DNA of 64,000 nucleotides from Prauserella cavernicola (GCF_016595675.1 NZ_JAENJH010000012.1:160954-224953), one strand, 5' to 3'; positions 11,008-19,816 are shown, numbered from the stretch's first letter. The notes: a model not told the origin generated them from the sequence alone. Program-made: numbers and translations.

Positions 11008-11880
11008 GTGCAGCAGGAATCCGATCTCGTCACCGGCGATGCCGTCGTGCTCGAACTGCGACTGGCCCGCTCGGCCAGCCGTGCGCTCGGCTACGGCCTC
11101 GACCTGTGCGTGCAGCTCGCCTCGCTGCTGCTCGTGGGACTGGTCTTCCTGTTCGCGGGGGTACCCGACGACACCGCGCTGGTGATCGCGATCGTCACCT
11201 CCGTGCAGCTGCTCGTGCTCGTCGGCTATCCCACGATCTGCGAGACCCTCACCAGGGGGCGCACGCTCGGCAAGGCCGCGTGCGGCCTGCGCGTGGTGCG
11301 CGACGACGGCGGCCCGATCCGGTTCCGGCACGCGCTGATCCGGGCACTCGCGGGCGCGTTCGTGGACTTCGGTCCCTTCGGCGCGTGGAGCGTCGTCGGA
11401 TTCTCGACCTCGCTGGCCTCGGTGACGAGCAAGCGCGTCGGCGATCACCTCGCAGGCACCGTCGTGATCCGCGAACGCGTGCCGCAGCAGTACGAGCCAG
11501 GGCTCTCGATGCCACCGGCGCTGGCGGGCTGGGCCGCCTCGCTCGACCTCTCCGGGCTGACGCCCGCGCTCGCGCTCTCGGCGCGTCAGTACCTCGGGCG
11601 CTATCACGAGCTCAACCAGGTCTCGCGTGATCGGATCGGCGCCGAGCTGGCTGGCGAGGTCGCCGCGAGCATCGGCGCGCCGGTGCCGCCCTACACCCCG
11701 GGCTGGGCGTATCTGACGGCCGTGCTGGCCGAACGACAGGCCCGCGACTGGGCCAGGCTGTCGCCCGCTGCTCCGGTTCAGCAGCCGGTTCAGCCGCCCG
11801 TACAGCAGCCACAGTCCCCGCCGCCAGTGCAGTCCACTTCGGACCAGCCGGGCGACTCGCCGTTCGCGCCGCCTAGCTGA
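11008..11880 (+). CDS. RDD family membrane protein
   Basis: A 290-residue protein. Residues 15-160 contain the RDD domain: RALGYGLDLCVQL in the first helix, further hydrophobic helices, and TRGRTLGKAACGLRVV with IRFRHALIRAL, a hallmark of the family. A hydrophilic tail of about 120 residues ends in Pro/Gln repeats (VQQPVQPPVQQPQ). It is divergent from the SpoIIM-like gene with only 52 bp between the starts. A GATACT hexamer six bases before the GTG could be a -10 element of a leaderless transcript. RDD proteins are poorly understood; some affect ion transport. Confidence 0.87.
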   Translation: MQQESDLVTGDAVVLELRLARSASRALGYGLDLCVQLASLLLVGLVFLFAGVPDDTALVIAIVTSVQLLVLVGYPTICETLTRGRTLGKAACGLRVVRDDGGPIRFRHALIRALAGAFVDFGPFGAWSVVGFSTSLASVTSKRVGDHLAGTVVIRERVPQQYEPGLSMPPALAGWAASLDLSGLTPALALSARQYLGRYHELNQVSRDRIGAELAGEVAASIGAPVPPYTPGWAYLTAVLAERQARDWARLSPAAPVQQPVQPPVQQPQSPPPVQSTSDQPGDSPFAPPS

Positions 11881-12679
11881 GCGCGGCGGCCACCAGTTCG
11901 TCGCTGAGTAGCCGCAGGTTCTCTCTGGCCTTCGGGTGAGTGGCCTGCCAGTGCGGCTCGGCGAGCCGCGTCCCGGCGAAGTAGCGACCGCTGACGTCGT
12001 CGAGGTCGCCGGAGGTGATCAGCCGCAGCGTCGCCTCGGCGCCCTCGTCGAGTGTGCTGTGCGGTGCGGTTCCGGTCTCGAGCACCATCGTGGTGGGCAT
12101 GAACGTCGCGGGGTGCAGCGTGTTGACGGTGATGCCGCTGCCCTGTAGCTCCTCGGCGAGGTCGACGGTGAACATCACCTGCGCGAGCTTGCTCTGCCGG
12201 TACGCGCGGCCACCGTCGTAGCTCTCGTGCAGCAGCGGGTCGGCGAAGTCGATCTCCTGCTGGCCAGCCGAGGCGACGTTGACGATCCGCGCGGGCGCGC
12301 TGAACAGCGGCAGCAGCTTGCGCGTGAGGTGGTAGCCGGCGAGGTAGTTGACCGCGAAGCGCAGCTCGACGCCGTCCGCGCTTTCCTCGCGGGCCGCAGG
12401 CTCGGCTCCCGAACCGACGCCCGCGTTGTTGACCAGCACGTCGAGCCGGTCGTAGCGCTGAAGGATCTCCTCGGCCAGCCGGTCCACCTGACGCAGCTCG
12501 GCGAGGTCGGCGCGTTCGGTCTCCACCCCGAGCTCGGTGCGCAGGGTCCGCAGCTTGGCGGCGTCGCGGCCGTGCGCGACCACCGTCGCTCCGCGTCGGG
12601 CCAGCTCACCGGCCAGGTGGCGGCCCAGCCCGTCGGTGGCCCCGGTGACGAGAATCGTCTGTTCGCTGAGGGGTCTCAT
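11873..12679 (-). CDS. Short-chain dehydrogenase/reductase (SDR)
   Basis: A 268-residue classical SDR with the nucleotide-binding motif TGATDGLG (about residues 13-20), NNAGVG, and the catalytic pair in YRQSKLAQ. It resembles the retinol-dehydrogenase/WW-domain-like SDR branch, whose substrates cannot be predicted from sequence. Its 3' end overlaps that of the RDD gene by 8 bp (convergent). It is separated from the M16 peptidase gene by about 98 bp, with the two starts divergent. Confidence 0.9.
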   Translation of the reverse strand: MRPLSEQTILVTGATDGLGRHLAGELARRGATVVAHGRDAAKLRTLRTELGVETERADLAELRQVDRLAEEILQRYDRLDVLVNNAGVGSGAEPAAREESADGVELRFAVNYLAGYHLTRKLLPLFSAPARIVNVASAGQQEIDFADPLLHESYDGGRAYRQSKLAQVMFTVDLAEELQGSGITVNTLHPATFMPTTMVLETGTAPHSTLDEGAEATLRLITSGDLDDVSGRYFAGTRLAEPHWQATHPKARENLRLLSDELVAAALS

Positions 12680-12765
12680 GTGCCGCCCGTCGACGTGCGT
12701 GGCTCCTGTCTCGAATCCCCGAACCTACCCGGTCCGGGCGGGACAGCGGAGCGGCCGCACTCCCG

Positions 12766-12771
12766 TAGGGT
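12766..12771 (+). promoter_or_regulatory. -10 element for a probably leaderless transcript
   Basis: The hexamer TAGGGT fits the actinobacterial TANNNT -10 consensus and ends six bases before the ATG at 12778, so transcription could begin at the start codon. The AGGG within it could alternatively act as a ribosome-binding site. Confidence 0.4.
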
Positions 12772-12777
12772 GTGAAC

Positions 12778-14064
12778 ATGGCCGTACCCGAGCTACACAG
12801 ACTGACTCTCGACAACGGCCTGCGGGTCGTGCTCGCCCCCGATCGCACCGCACCGGTCGTGGGTGTCAGCGTGCACTACGACGTGGGCTTTCGCTCCGAG
12901 CCGGAGGGGCGGACCGGGTTCGCGCACCTGTTCGAGCACCTGATGTTCCAGGGTAGCGAGAGCCTCGAGAAGCTCGCGCACTTCCGGCACATCCAGGGCA
13001 GCGGCGGAACCTTCAACGGCTCCACCCATCCGGATTACACGGACTACTTCGAGGTGCTGCCCTCGGCCGCGCTCGAGCGCGCGCTGTTCCTCGAGGCCGA
13101 CCGCATGCGCGCGCCGAAGCTGACGCAGGAGAACCTGGCGAACCAGATCGACGTGGTGAAGGAGGAGATCCGCCTCAACGTGCTGAACCGGCCCTACGGC
13201 GGGTTCCCGTGGATCCTCCTGCCGCCGGTGCTCTACTCGACGTTCCCCAACGCGCACAACGGATACGGGGACTTCACCGACCTCGAACAGGCCACGCTGG
13301 ACGACTGCGCGGCCTTCTTCGACACCTTCTACGCGCCGGCCAACGCGGTGCTGACGGTCGCAGGCGACTTCGAGCTCGACCGCGCCCGCGACCTCATCGA
13401 CAAGCACTTCGGTGACGTGCCCGCGCGGCCCAAGCCGCACCGGCCTTCCTTCGCCGAGCCGAGGCCCACGTCGGAGCTGCGCGACATCCACACCGACCCG
13501 CACGCGCCGTTGCCCGCCCTCGCGGTCGGCTACCGCATGCCCGACCCGGTCAACGAGCTCGACGGCTACCTGGCCCACCTCGTGCTGTCCGGGGTGCTCT
13601 CCGACGGCGACGGCTCGCGGCTGCAGCAGCGGCTCGTGCACCGGGAGCCGCTGGTCACCGACATCAACGCCGGCGCGGGCCTGTTCGGCCCGTTCGAGGC
13701 GCGCGACCCGGACACGTTCTCGGTCACGGCCGTCCACGCGCCTGACGTCAGCGCCGACCGCGTGCTCGGCGCCCTCGACGAGGAGCTCGAGGCGCTGGCC
13801 AGCACCCCGCCCGGCGAGCAGGAGCTCGCGAAGATCACCGCCAGGTGGAGTGCCAACCTGCACTCCGAACACGACCGGCTCGTGTCGCGCACGCTCGCGC
13901 TCGGCGCGTTCGAACTGCTCTACGGCGACCCCGCGCTCGCCTACGGCGTGGCCGACCGCATCGCGGCCGTCCGGCCGGAGCAGGTCGCCGAGGCCGCGAA
14001 GGGCCTGCGCCCCGACTCGCGTGCCGTGCTCGTCGTCAAGCCACAGGAGGGACAGGCCCAGTGA
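12778..14064 (+). CDS. M16 zinc peptidase, catalytic subunit
   Basis: A 428-residue insulinase-type (M16B) peptidase. The inverted zinc motif HxxEH is present as HLFEH (residues 50-54), and the third ligand is a Glu near residue 130 in VVKEEIRLNV, 76 residues downstream, as in the family. The C-terminal half carries the second M16 lobe. The next gene overlaps by 4 bp and encodes a related protein without the zinc motif, so the active enzyme is probably a heterodimer like other bacterial M16B pairs. No signal peptide is visible, which suggests a cytosolic enzyme acting on oligopeptides. Confidence 0.9.
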   Translation: MAVPELHRLTLDNGLRVVLAPDRTAPVVGVSVHYDVGFRSEPEGRTGFAHLFEHLMFQGSESLEKLAHFRHIQGSGGTFNGSTHPDYTDYFEVLPSAALERALFLEADRMRAPKLTQENLANQIDVVKEEIRLNVLNRPYGGFPWILLPPVLYSTFPNAHNGYGDFTDLEQATLDDCAAFFDTFYAPANAVLTVAGDFELDRARDLIDKHFGDVPARPKPHRPSFAEPRPTSELRDIHTDPHAPLPALAVGYRMPDPVNELDGYLAHLVLSGVLSDGDGSRLQQRLVHREPLVTDINAGAGLFGPFEARDPDTFSVTAVHAPDVSADRVLGALDEELEALASTPPGEQELAKITARWSANLHSEHDRLVSRTLALGAFELLYGDPALAYGVADRIAAVRPEQVAEAAKGLRPDSRAVLVVKPQEGQAQ

Positions 14065-15443
14065 CCGCAGCGACACACCGCAGCGCGGAGGAGATCGGGC
14101 GCACCGCGGCGGGGCCGCGCGAGCTGCCCGCGCTCGGCGAGCAGCGGGCAGCCGCCGACCTCACCCACGTCGACACCGTGCTCGCCAACGGCCTGCGCGT
14201 GCTGGCCGTGCGCAAGCCCAACGTGCCGATGGTCGAGGTGCGGATGGCGATCCCGTTCGCGGGCGACGACCCGCTGCACTCGGCCACGGCCGAGGTGCTG
14301 GCGGAGACCATCGCGACCGGCACCCGCCGCCGCGACCGGGTCGCGATCGACACCGAGCTCGCGCTCATCGGCGGCGACCTCGGCACGGCCGTCGACCCCG
14401 AGCACCTCTCGGTGTCGGCCAGCTCGCTGGCGAGCGGCCTGCCCACCCTGCTCGACGTGCTCGCCGACATTCTCACCGAGGCGTCCTATGTGGACAACGA
14501 GGTGAGCAGGGAGGCCGAGCGTCTCATCGAGCGGCTCGCCGTCGCCCGCACGCAGCCGCGCGTGATCGCGCGCGAGGCGCTGCAGCGCCACCGCTACGGC
14601 ACCCACCCCTACACGCGGGAGGTGCCGGAGCCCGACGACGTCGCGCAGGTGACGCCCGAGCTCGTGCGCGCACTGCACGCCGACGCGCTGCTGCCGCGGG
14701 GTTCGGTGCTGGTGATCGTCGGCGACATCGACCCCGACGCCGTCACGGGCCAGATCGAGCGGGCGCTGTCCGCGTGGAGCTCCGACAAGGCCGCTCGCGA
14801 GCTGCCCTCGCTGCCGGAGCTGGCGGGCGGCAATCTGCTGCTCGTGCCCAGGACCGGTGCCGTGCAGTCGCAGCTGCGGCTCTCGGCCCAGTCGGTGTCC
14901 AGGACCGACTCGCGCTACGCGGCGCTGCAGCTGGCCAACCTGGCCTTCGGCGGGTACTTCTCGTCGCGGCTGGTGGAGAACATCCGCGAGGACAAGGGCT
15001 ACACCTACGGCGCCCACTCCGGCTTCGAGTTCACCGGGCAGAACGCCACGGTGCAGGTGGAGGCCGACACCGCCAACGAGGTCACCGCGGCCGCGCTGCT
15101 CGAGACGCGCTACGAGCTGGGCAGGCTCGGGCTCGTGCCGCCGACCGACGCCGACGTGGAGTCGGTGCGGCAGTACGCGATCGGCTCGCTCCTGATCGGC
15201 GCCTCGTCGCAGGCAGGGCTGGCGGCCCAGCTCCTCGGCCTCGCCGCCGTGGGTCTCGGGGCGGAGTGGCTGAGCGGGCACCCCGCGCGGATCGCGGCCG
15301 TGACCACCGACGAGGTGGCGCAGGCGGCGCTCGACTTCTTCGCGCCAAGCCGGTTCACCGGCGTGGTGGTGGGTGACGCCGAGACGCTGGCTCCGCAGCT
15401 GAGGTCGCTGGGCGGCGTGACCGTGGAGAGCTCCGAGTCATGA
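14061..15443 (+). CDS. M16 family protein, non-catalytic partner
   Basis: A 460-residue M16 homologue starting at a GTG overlapping the previous stop. At the place of the zinc motif it has HSATAEVLAET, lacking HxxEH, so it cannot bind zinc in the usual way. It keeps the C-terminal RLVENIREDKGYTYG segment, whose Arg/Tyr pair contributes to substrate binding in partner subunits of M16B heterodimers. Translational coupling to the catalytic gene supports a one-to-one complex. NudC follows with another 4-bp overlap, though a functional link is not evident. Confidence 0.88.
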   Translation: MTAATHRSAEEIGRTAAGPRELPALGEQRAAADLTHVDTVLANGLRVLAVRKPNVPMVEVRMAIPFAGDDPLHSATAEVLAETIATGTRRRDRVAIDTELALIGGDLGTAVDPEHLSVSASSLASGLPTLLDVLADILTEASYVDNEVSREAERLIERLAVARTQPRVIAREALQRHRYGTHPYTREVPEPDDVAQVTPELVRALHADALLPRGSVLVIVGDIDPDAVTGQIERALSAWSSDKAARELPSLPELAGGNLLLVPRTGAVQSQLRLSAQSVSRTDSRYAALQLANLAFGGYFSSRLVENIREDKGYTYGAHSGFEFTGQNATVQVEADTANEVTAAALLETRYELGRLGLVPPTDADVESVRQYAIGSLLIGASSQAGLAAQLLGLAAVGLGAEWLSGHPARIAAVTTDEVAQAALDFFAPSRFTGVVVGDAETLAPQLRSLGGVTVESSES

Positions 15444-16441
15444 CCGGCGCACCCTTCCAGCTGGGTGCGCTGCCCGCGCTGTCTCGGTCCACTGTGGATC
15501 GTCAGGAGACGTTGCGGACCGATCCGGAGCGGCTGCGCTCGCGCTGGCCGGACGCCAGGGTGCTGCAGGTCGACAGGTACGGCCGCACCCCGGTGCCGCT
15601 CGAGCGCGTGGTCCCCCGGTCGGCGGAGGCCATCCCGCTGTCGACGCGCAAGGCACTGAGCTTGGGTGAACAGCCGCCCGACACGGCGTCGTTCCTCGGA
15701 CAGTGGCAGGACACCGACTACTGGGCGGTGCCCGCCGATCCGCCGGAGGACGCTGAGACGGTGGAGATCGAGGGCAGCTGGGGCGTGCGTCAGCAGGCTC
15801 CCATCGCCGAGGGCGAGGCGTGGGTGGAGCTGCGCGGCCACGGCTCGCTGCTCGACGACACCTCCGCCGGCCTGCTCACCACCGCCGAGGCGTTGCGCAA
15901 CTGGCACTGGCGAGGCCGGTTCTGCGCCCGCTGCGGCGGCGCGACCCGGCGCAGGCAGTTCGGCTGGGCCACCCAGTGCGAACAGTGCGGACGCGAGGAG
16001 TACCCGCGCACCGACCCCGCCGTGATCTGCCTCGTGCACGACGACGTCGCGGACAACGGCGAGCACGTGCTGCTGGCCCGCCAGCCCGTCTGGCCGCCGA
16101 AGCGCTACTCGGTGCTGGCCGGGTTCGTCGAGGCCGGTGAGTCGCTGGAAGGCTGCGTCGAGCGGGAGATCCGCGAGGAGGCGGGCGTCGGCGTGTTCGG
16201 CATCCGCTACCTCGGCAGCCAGCCGTGGCCGTTCCCGCGCTCGATCATGCTCGGCTTCGCGGCCAGGGCCGACGTCGACGCCCCGCTGTATCCCGCCGAC
16301 GGCGAGATCGAGGAGGCGAAGTGGGTGCGCAGGGCCGAGGTGCGCGCGGCGTTCGCGGGCGAGAACCCCGACCTGCTGCTGCCTGGCAACTCCTCGATCG
16401 CGCACGTGATGCTGAGGGCCTGGGCGCGGGCCGAGCCGTAG
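15440..16441 (+). CDS. nudC: NAD(+) diphosphatase / NADH pyrophosphatase NudC
   Basis: A 333-residue Nudix hydrolase. The N-terminal domain is followed by a zinc ribbon with cysteines 162, 165, 180 and 183 (CARC and CEQC), then the Nudix domain with its box at about 228-250 (GFVEAGES, then REIREEAG). The NudC-specific signature SQPWPFP follows about ten residues later. NudC cleaves NAD(H) to NMN(H) and AMP, and also removes NAD caps from RNA in other bacteria. It overlaps the M16 partner gene by 4 bp (ATGA). Confidence 0.95.
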   Translation: MTGAPFQLGALPALSRSTVDRQETLRTDPERLRSRWPDARVLQVDRYGRTPVPLERVVPRSAEAIPLSTRKALSLGEQPPDTASFLGQWQDTDYWAVPADPPEDAETVEIEGSWGVRQQAPIAEGEAWVELRGHGSLLDDTSAGLLTTAEALRNWHWRGRFCARCGGATRRRQFGWATQCEQCGREEYPRTDPAVICLVHDDVADNGEHVLLARQPVWPPKRYSVLAGFVEAGESLEGCVEREIREEAGVGVFGIRYLGSQPWPFPRSIMLGFAARADVDAPLYPADGEIEEAKWVRRAEVRAAFAGENPDLLLPGNSSIAHVMLRAWARAEP

Positions 16442-16499
16442 GCCTCCGGGCGGTCCAGTAGTCTCGCCGCATTCGGGCTGGAGATCGGGGGAGTTCCGA

Positions 16500-17444
16500 G
16501 TGAGCGCGGCACGGGCCATCGGACTGCTGTTGGGTGTGGTCGCCGACGGAGCGATCGGCGACCCGCGACGCGGACGGCCCGGCACCGGGCTCGCGACCGT
16601 CGCCGCCGCGGCCAGGAACCGCCTCTACGCCGACCACCCGGCTCCCGGCATCGCCTACGCGGGCACGCTCGCGGGCGGAGCCGTGCTGGCCGGGGTGCTC
16701 GTCGAACGCGTCGGCCGCAGGCATCCGCTGCTGCAGGTCGCGGGCACCGCCGCGGCGACGTGGTCGGTGCTCGGCGGGGCCAGGCTGGTCACCGAGGGCA
16801 CCGAGCTCGCGCGCGACCTCGAGACCGGCGACCTCGACTCGGCACGCGGCACACTGTCCACACTGGATGGCCGGTCCACCGAGGACCTCGACGTGCCCGC
16901 CCTGTCGCGGGCGTCGGTGGAGACGGTGGCCGGACAGACCTCGGCCGCCGTCGTCAGCCCGCTCGTGTGGGGCGCGATCGCCGGGGTGCCCGGGCTGCTG
17001 GGCTCGCGCGCGGTGACGCTCGCCCGCGCGGCCGCCGAGCCGAGGGTGCCGCGCTACCGCCGGTTCGGCTGGGTCGCCGCTCGCCTCGACGAGCTCGTCG
17101 GCCTGCTGCCGACCCGGGTCGCCGCGCTGCTGACGGTCACCGGTGCTCCCGTGGTGGGCGGGTCGGCGAACCGGGCCTGGGAGGCGTGGCATCGCGACAC
17201 GGTCGTGCACCCGAGCCCCAACGAGGGCAGGGTGGAGGCCGCGTTCGCCGGTGCGCTGGAGATCCGACTCGGCGGCCGGACGGTGTACCCCCACGGCGTC
17301 GAGGAGCAGCCCGTGCTCGGCAACGGCCGCAACCCCGACGCCGGTCACGTGACGCGCGCCGTCGAACTGTCGCGCGTGGTCGGCTGGCTGGCCGGAGCCA
17401 CCTCGGCCGCACTGGCCCTGACCCTGGGCCTGCGCCGCCGCTGA
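16500..17444 (+). CDS. cobD: Adenosylcobinamide-phosphate synthase CobD/CbiB
   Basis: A 314-residue integral membrane protein. Conserved CobD features include GDPRRGRPGTG near residue 20, TSAAVVSPLVWGAIAGVPGL (about 142-161), and HPSPNEGRVEAAFAGAL near residue 239. CobD attaches aminopropanol phosphate to cobyric acid in the late steps of cobalamin synthesis at the membrane. The GTG at 16500 is preceded by a GGGGGAG ribosome-binding site. No cobalamin riboswitch fits in the 58-bp gap upstream. The CobC-like phosphatase fused to RNase HI (26937) would act two steps later in the same pathway. Confidence 0.92.
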   Translation: MSAARAIGLLLGVVADGAIGDPRRGRPGTGLATVAAAARNRLYADHPAPGIAYAGTLAGGAVLAGVLVERVGRRHPLLQVAGTAAATWSVLGGARLVTEGTELARDLETGDLDSARGTLSTLDGRSTEDLDVPALSRASVETVAGQTSAAVVSPLVWGAIAGVPGLLGSRAVTLARAAAEPRVPRYRRFGWVAARLDELVGLLPTRVAALLTVTGAPVVGGSANRAWEAWHRDTVVHPSPNEGRVEAAFAGALEIRLGGRTVYPHGVEEQPVLGNGRNPDAGHVTRAVELSRVVGWLAGATSAALALTLGLRRR

Positions 17445-17467
17445 CCCCGCGCACTCACCCCCTGGAT

Positions 17468-17520
17468 GCGGTGAAGGGCACCTTTACTGCATTGAACGCA
17501 GTAAAGGTGCCCTTCACCGC
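17468..17520. repeat. Perfect 53-bp palindromic element
   Basis: Two perfectly complementary 23-bp arms (17468-17490 and 17498-17520) flank the 7-nt loop ATTGAAC. The arms include GTGAAGGGCACC. It lies between the convergent ends of cobD and the SURF1 gene. It lacks a U-tract, so it is either a bidirectional terminator of the actinobacterial type or a dispersed palindromic repeat. It is the only copy in the window. Confidence 0.85.
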
Positions 17521-17534
17521 GTAGGCACCGGGGG

Positions 17535-18407
17535 CTACGAGTGGGTGCTCGCCTCTTCGCGTTGTTCGTCCTCGGCGAGGATCTGGGCCACCGACTTGCG
17601 GCGGACCTTCTCCTGGCCGGTGCGCTCGCCTGCCAGCGCACCGCCGGGACGCAGCTCCCTGACCGTGAAGTACAGCCAGCCCAGCAGGGCCATGGTGCCG
17701 AACGCGATCCACTGCAGCGCGTAGGACAGGTACGGCCCCGCCTGCAGCTGCGGCAGCGGCAGCGCGCCGAGCACGCCGGGCTGCCCGCCCTCCAGCTGGA
17801 AATAACCGGGCTGGATGTCGAGGTCGGTCGCGCGCCCCACCACCTGCGAGTTCACCGAGTACGCGTGCAGTTCGCCGTCGGTCGAGGAGTCGGCGAACGC
17901 GTCCCGGTTGCCGGGGTCGCGCTCGTCCATCCGGACCCGCGCCTCGAGCTGCACCTCACCCTCGGGGGGCGCCGCGTAGCCGGGCACCCTGGTGCGGTCG
18001 TCGGGCCGGAGGTAGCCCCTGTCGATCAGCACCACGGAGCCCTCGGTGGTCTGCAGCGGTGTGAGCACCTCGAACGCGGGCTCACCCTGCACGGTGCGCA
18101 GGCGCGCGATCACCTCGTCGTCGGGCAGGTACGTGCCCCTGATCAGCACACGCTGCCATTCGGCGTCCTCCAGCGGCGTCTGGTTCTCGGACAGCACCGC
18201 CGCCAGCGGCTGCGGCTGGGCGCCGAACGAACTCGACACGGCCTCGTTCTGGGCGGCGCGTTCGCGGTGCCGGTCGAACTGCCACGGGCCCAGCAGCGTG
18301 TAGCAGCAGATCGCGAAGATGAACACGACCGCTGTCAACGCCAGCCAGCTGGGCCTGAGCAGGAGCTTCCACCGCACCCTTCCACGGTATGCCGTGTCCC
18401 GCGACAC
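17535..18407 (-). CDS. SURF1 family cytochrome c oxidase assembly protein
   Basis: A 290-residue protein with an N-terminal TM helix (about residues 21-42) containing the SURF1 LGPWQFDRH motif, a periplasm-type central domain (GTYLPDDEV, RGYLRPDD, GYFQLE), and a C-terminal TM helix with YALQWIAFG and LLGWLYF. SURF1 helps insert haem a into the cytochrome aa3 oxidase. The usual C-terminal tail is extended by about 45 charged residues. The GTG at 18407 is uncertain; a second GTG ten codons later (18377) is equally possible. It lies 75 bp downstream of the kinase gene on the same strand. Confidence 0.85.
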   Translation of the reverse strand: MSRDTAYRGRVRWKLLLRPSWLALTAVVFIFAICCYTLLGPWQFDRHRERAAQNEAVSSSFGAQPQPLAAVLSENQTPLEDAEWQRVLIRGTYLPDDEVIARLRTVQGEPAFEVLTPLQTTEGSVVLIDRGYLRPDDRTRVPGYAAPPEGEVQLEARVRMDERDPGNRDAFADSSTDGELHAYSVNSQVVGRATDLDIQPGYFQLEGGQPGVLGALPLPQLQAGPYLSYALQWIAFGTMALLGWLYFTVRELRPGGALAGERTGQEKVRRKSVAQILAEDEQREEASTHS

Positions 18408-18482
18408 CCAGAGCGCGGGGGACGCGTAGGCCTCCGCGCAGCAGCCCGCGTCGGCGTGACCGAGCGTGATCGGCCCGGCAGG

Positions 18483-19361
18483 CTAGACGCGCAGTGCCGT
18501 GCTCGCCGCGGCCAGGGCTTGACGCGCGTACCCGCCGCCGAACAGCACGGTGTGCACCAGCAGCGGGAACAGCTGATGCAGCGGCACCCGGCTCGCCCAG
18601 CCGTCGGCCAGCCGCGAGCCCGCGTCGACGGCCGCCTCGGCGTAGGCGCCGAGGACGTGGTCGAGCAACGGCGTGCCGAACAGGCGCAGCATCGCCAGGT
18701 CGGTCTCGCGGTGCCCGCCGTGCGCGGCCGGGTCGAGCAGCCACACGCGGCCGTCGCCGCCCCAGTGCACGTTGCCGCTCCACGCGTCACCGTGCAGCCG
18801 CGCGGGCGGCTCCGGCTCGGGCACGAGGTCGGGCAGCTTGGCGCAGACCTCGCCGAACACGGCGGCCTGTTCTGTGGTGAACAGCCCGTCGTCCACCGCC
18901 GCGCGCACGTAGGGCTCCACCCGCTCGCCCGCGTAGAAGCTCGCCCAGTCCTCGTGCGGCTCGTTGCGCATGGGGGCCAGCCCGATCCACGCGTCGGCGG
19001 GACCCTCCGGCGGCGGCGAGCCGAACGCGGGCGCGCCGCGCAGGTGCAGCGCCGCGAGGCCCCTGCCGAACGCCTCGGCGGCCTCGACGCTCGCCGCGCC
19101 CGGCGCAACGTAGTCGAGCAGCAACCACTCGTCGTCGGCGCCGCGCACCGCGGGCACCGGGACGTCGCCGGACTCGGCCAGCCAGCGCAGTCCCGCGGCC
19201 TCGGCCGCCACCGCCGCCTCGCCGCTGCCGCGCTTGGCCACCACCTGCCCGCCGCCGGACAGCGTCACCAGCTCGGCGCCGCCGAGCGAGTGGGTGCGAC
19301 CGGGCTCGACCCCGAGCAGCCGCGACACCGCCGCCCTCGCGTCCGCCACGTCGCCGGTCAT
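18483..19361 (-). CDS. Fructosamine-3-kinase family protein (ketosamine/ribulosamine kinase)
   Basis: A 292-residue member of the FN3K family, related to aminoglycoside kinases. It shows the catalytic loop LHGDAWSGNV and the metal-binding LLDPAAHGGHRETDLAML, both diagnostic, with an ATP-binding N-terminal lobe (VVAKRGS). Bacterial members phosphorylate ketosamines such as ribulosamines on proteins, starting their removal (deglycation). Its start overlaps the stop of the phosphatase gene by 4 bp, the phosphatase being upstream on this strand. Ribulosamine kinase activity is inference from the family and this pairing. Confidence 0.88.
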   Translation of the reverse strand: MTGDVADARAAVSRLLGVEPGRTHSLGGAELVTLSGGGQVVAKRGSGEAAVAAEAAGLRWLAESGDVPVPAVRGADDEWLLLDYVAPGAASVEAAEAFGRGLAALHLRGAPAFGSPPPEGPADAWIGLAPMRNEPHEDWASFYAGERVEPYVRAAVDDGLFTTEQAAVFGEVCAKLPDLVPEPEPPARLHGDAWSGNVHWGGDGRVWLLDPAAHGGHRETDLAMLRLFGTPLLDHVLGAYAEAAVDAGSRLADGWASRVPLHQLFPLLVHTVLFGGGYARQALAAASTALRV

Positions 19362-19816
19362 CGGTCCTCGGAGACCCGGTCGAGCAGGCCGGGCACCGCG
19401 CGCTCGATCATGCCGAGCACGTCGGCGAACCCGTCGCCGTCGCCGTAGTAGGGGTCGGGCACCTCGGAGCCCGGCGGTGCCGTCGGATCGAAGTCGCGCA
19501 GCAGCACGACCTTCTCCGGATCGTCGACCACGGCGCGCACGTCGCGCAGATGCCCCTCATCCGCGACCAGGAACAGGTCGGCGTCGAGGTGCTGTTCACC
19601 GAGCTGCGCCGCGACGTGGCCGTCGTCGTAGCCGTGGGCGCGCAGTGTCGCGCGCGCCCGTGGGTCGGCCGGTTCGCCGGCGTGCCACGGACCAGTGCCC
19701 GCGCTGCTCACGCGGACCGCATCGGAAAGTCCCGCCGCGCGGAGCTGCTCGCGGAAGACGCTCGCCGCCATCGGCGAGCGGCAGATGTTTCCGGAGCACA
19801 CGAAACAAACGTGCAT
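19358..19816 (-). CDS. Low-molecular-weight protein-tyrosine-phosphatase family protein
   Basis: A 152-residue protein with the P-loop CSGNICRS at residues 7-14 (Cys7 nucleophile, Arg13) and the general-acid Asp in DPYYGDGDGF near residue 118. Family members dephosphorylate protein tyrosine. A human member also removes the 5-phosphate from protein-bound ribulosamine 5-phosphate. Because this gene overlaps the FN3K homologue by 4 bp, a sugar-phosphate role on glycated proteins is a serious alternative to tyrosine phosphatase. The ATG at 19816 is chosen since the fold begins there (MHVCFVCSG); the open frame upstream belongs to no conserved sequence. Confidence 0.9.
   Translation of the reverse strand: MHVCFVCSGNICRSPMAASVFREQLRAAGLSDAVRVSSAGTGPWHAGEPADPRARATLRAHGYDDGHVAAQLGEQHLDADLFLVADEGHLRDVRAVVDDPEKVVLLRDFDPTAPPGSEVPDPYYGDGDGFADVLGMIERAVPGLLDRVSEDR

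Noticed and set aside
16442..16499. Possible cobalamin riboswitch upstream of cobD
   Set aside because: Only 58 bp are available, too short for a B12 riboswitch, and no B12-box was seen.
17535..19361. tRNA or small RNA genes among the minus-strand genes and in other gaps
   Set aside because: No cloverleaf with a TTCGA loop and acceptor pairing was found in any gap of the window.
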